Source: CAG-877 sp963645945
Lineage (GTDB): Bacteria > Bacillota_I > Bacilli_A > RF39 > UBA660
NCBI GenBank assembly: GCA_963645945.1
Contig: CAVIUA010000028.1
Location: 1 to 35,427, forward strand
DNA: 35,427 nt
Direction of reading: 5' to 3'
In this document: in pieces, positions 34,655-35,427 of the stretch
Layout of the letters: every line of letters starts with the position of its first letter
Position numbering within the stretch: the stretch's first letter is position 1
Program-made: the position numbers and the translations under genes
Notes under the pieces: model-generated
Databases searched by the model: none
What the model was told of the DNA's origin: nothing
What the model saw: the letters and a program-made list of their open reading frames with translations, nothing else

Positions 34655-35427
34655 TCACTCCTTATTAAATAAAATACAATCCATATTAACTAATGAATAT
34701 TTAATAAATTCATTATAATCTTTATCTTTAAAATCATCTACAATTACATAATCAAATAAATTACTATTATCTAAATTAGTAAGTTTAGTACTAACATCAT
34801 TAATATGAGAAAAATCCTGAATACAAGCTATACTAAAATTATATTTTTTTATAAAAGCTTGATTGCTATAATACTTATCATCTTTAATTCCAAGTACTAA
34901 ATAACGTTTAATTAAAGGATTATTAAATAAATTTAAAATATCACAAATAAATCTTCTTTCTTCAAAAATCTCTTCTGGTAACAATATAAAATATTTATCA
35001 TACAATAATTTATTATTATAAATATCAAGTAAAAGTTGTTTAATAAACTTAACTCCTAATAAATAAAACTTATCAAAAAGAATCTTCTTATCTCTATAAC
35101 ATCTTTCTACTAAAGAACTCTTATAATTATCATGTAATACATTAACATCATTATTAATAACTACTTTTACATAATTATCAACATCTTTAAATAACAAATA
35201 ATCTAATGAAAAATAAGTATCTTTTCTTTCAAAAAAATTATTAAGTATTTTATTATTATTTATAATCAAACTAATTAATTTAGAAACATCATTACCAAGT
35301 TTTTCTTTAACAAAACTATCTTGTTCAACTAATTCATTAATACCTACATTAGCTTCTTCTTTTTCATTAAATCTAAATAAATCTAATTTTATTAAAAAAG
35401 ATATTATTTTACTACTATCATTAATAT
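34655..35427 (-). CDS. Unknown protein, 5' end beyond the window
   Basis: The reading frame stays open from its TGA stop (34655-34657) to the right edge of the window, so at least 257 codons are present and the true start lies outside. A TTG at 35269 is an internal codon, not a convincing start, as it has no ribosome binding site. The visible part is rich in Asn, Asp, Lys, Leu and Tyr, with no membrane segment. Segments such as DKYFILLPEEIFEERRFI and LFDYVIVDDFKDKDY suggest an alpha/beta fold, but no family is recognised. The stop overlaps the ribosome binding site of the McrB-like gene, so it belongs to that operon. Confidence 0.7.
   Translation of the reverse strand, partial: INDSSKIISFLIKLDLFRFNEKEEANVGINELVEQDSFVKEKLGNDVSKLISLIINNNKILNNFFERKDTYFSLDYLLFKDVDNYVKVVINNDVNVLHDNYKSSLVERCYRDKKILFDKFYLLGVKFIKQLLLDIYNNKLLYDKYFILLPEEIFEERRFICDILNLFNNPLIKRYLVLGIKDDKYYSNQAFIKKYNFSIACIQDFSHINDVSTKLTNLDNSNLFDYVIVDDFKDKDYNEFIKYSLVNMDCILFNKE

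Noticed and set aside
35172..35269. TTG at 35269 as the start of the right-edge gene
   Set aside because: The frame continues open without a stop to the window edge, and no ribosome binding site precedes this codon.

Overview
The window is AT-rich DNA from a low-GC Firmicutes/Bacilli-type bacterium. Small lipid-anchored and membrane proteins, a SipW/TasA pair, a dockerin protease and pyruvate:ferredoxin oxidoreductase suggest an anaerobic, probably gut-associated relative of the RF39/Erysipelotrichia-like lineages; that placement is inference. TGA, TAG and TAA all end intact genes and Trp is TGG, so the standard bacterial code applies, not the Mycoplasma code. Almost every gene is on the minus strand, so the text below runs in transcription order (high to low coordinates) within each block.

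Right end (30589-35427): an apparent operon of an unrecognised gene that is still open at the window edge, a membrane-anchored McrB-like AAA+ ATPase, a DUF2357-like partner, a SipW/ER-type signal peptidase and a TasA-like secreted protein. Facing it on the plus strand (29826-30431) is a second TasA-like gene, followed by the C-terminal stump of a Cro/CI-type regulator. The plus-strand TasA-like gene and a minus-strand small gene (29428-29745) appear to share overlapping -35 elements.

Middle (25030-29366): a membrane protein of unknown role, a lipoprotein, an RlmI-like methyltransferase overlapping an RluA-family pseudouridine synthase, and an Ala/Pro/Val-rich membrane protein with a 48-bp tandem repeat.

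Envelope operon (16489-24856): GT4 glycosyltransferase, Alg14-like protein, an Alg13-like/GtrA-like fusion, GT2 glycosyltransferase, a single-pass coiled protein, a phosphodiester glycosidase-family protein, two paralogous membrane modules carrying a C39-like cysteine peptidase domain and an SGNH hydrolase domain, and a polysaccharide deacetylase. Tight spacing and start/stop overlaps suggest co-expression for making and trimming a surface polymer.

Left part: nifJ (pyruvate to acetyl-CoA), then a 1419-residue papain-family protease with InlB-type repeats and a dockerin, translationally coupled to a membrane-anchored Ig-like protein. A decayed DUF2798 gene and a plus-strand structured RNA candidate follow. 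Next is a three-gene unknown cassette whose largest reading frame is interrupted at both ends, then recG and a phosphodiesterase-acetyltransferase fusion. The left edge holds a short, GC-rich candidate small RNA with its own promoter and terminator.
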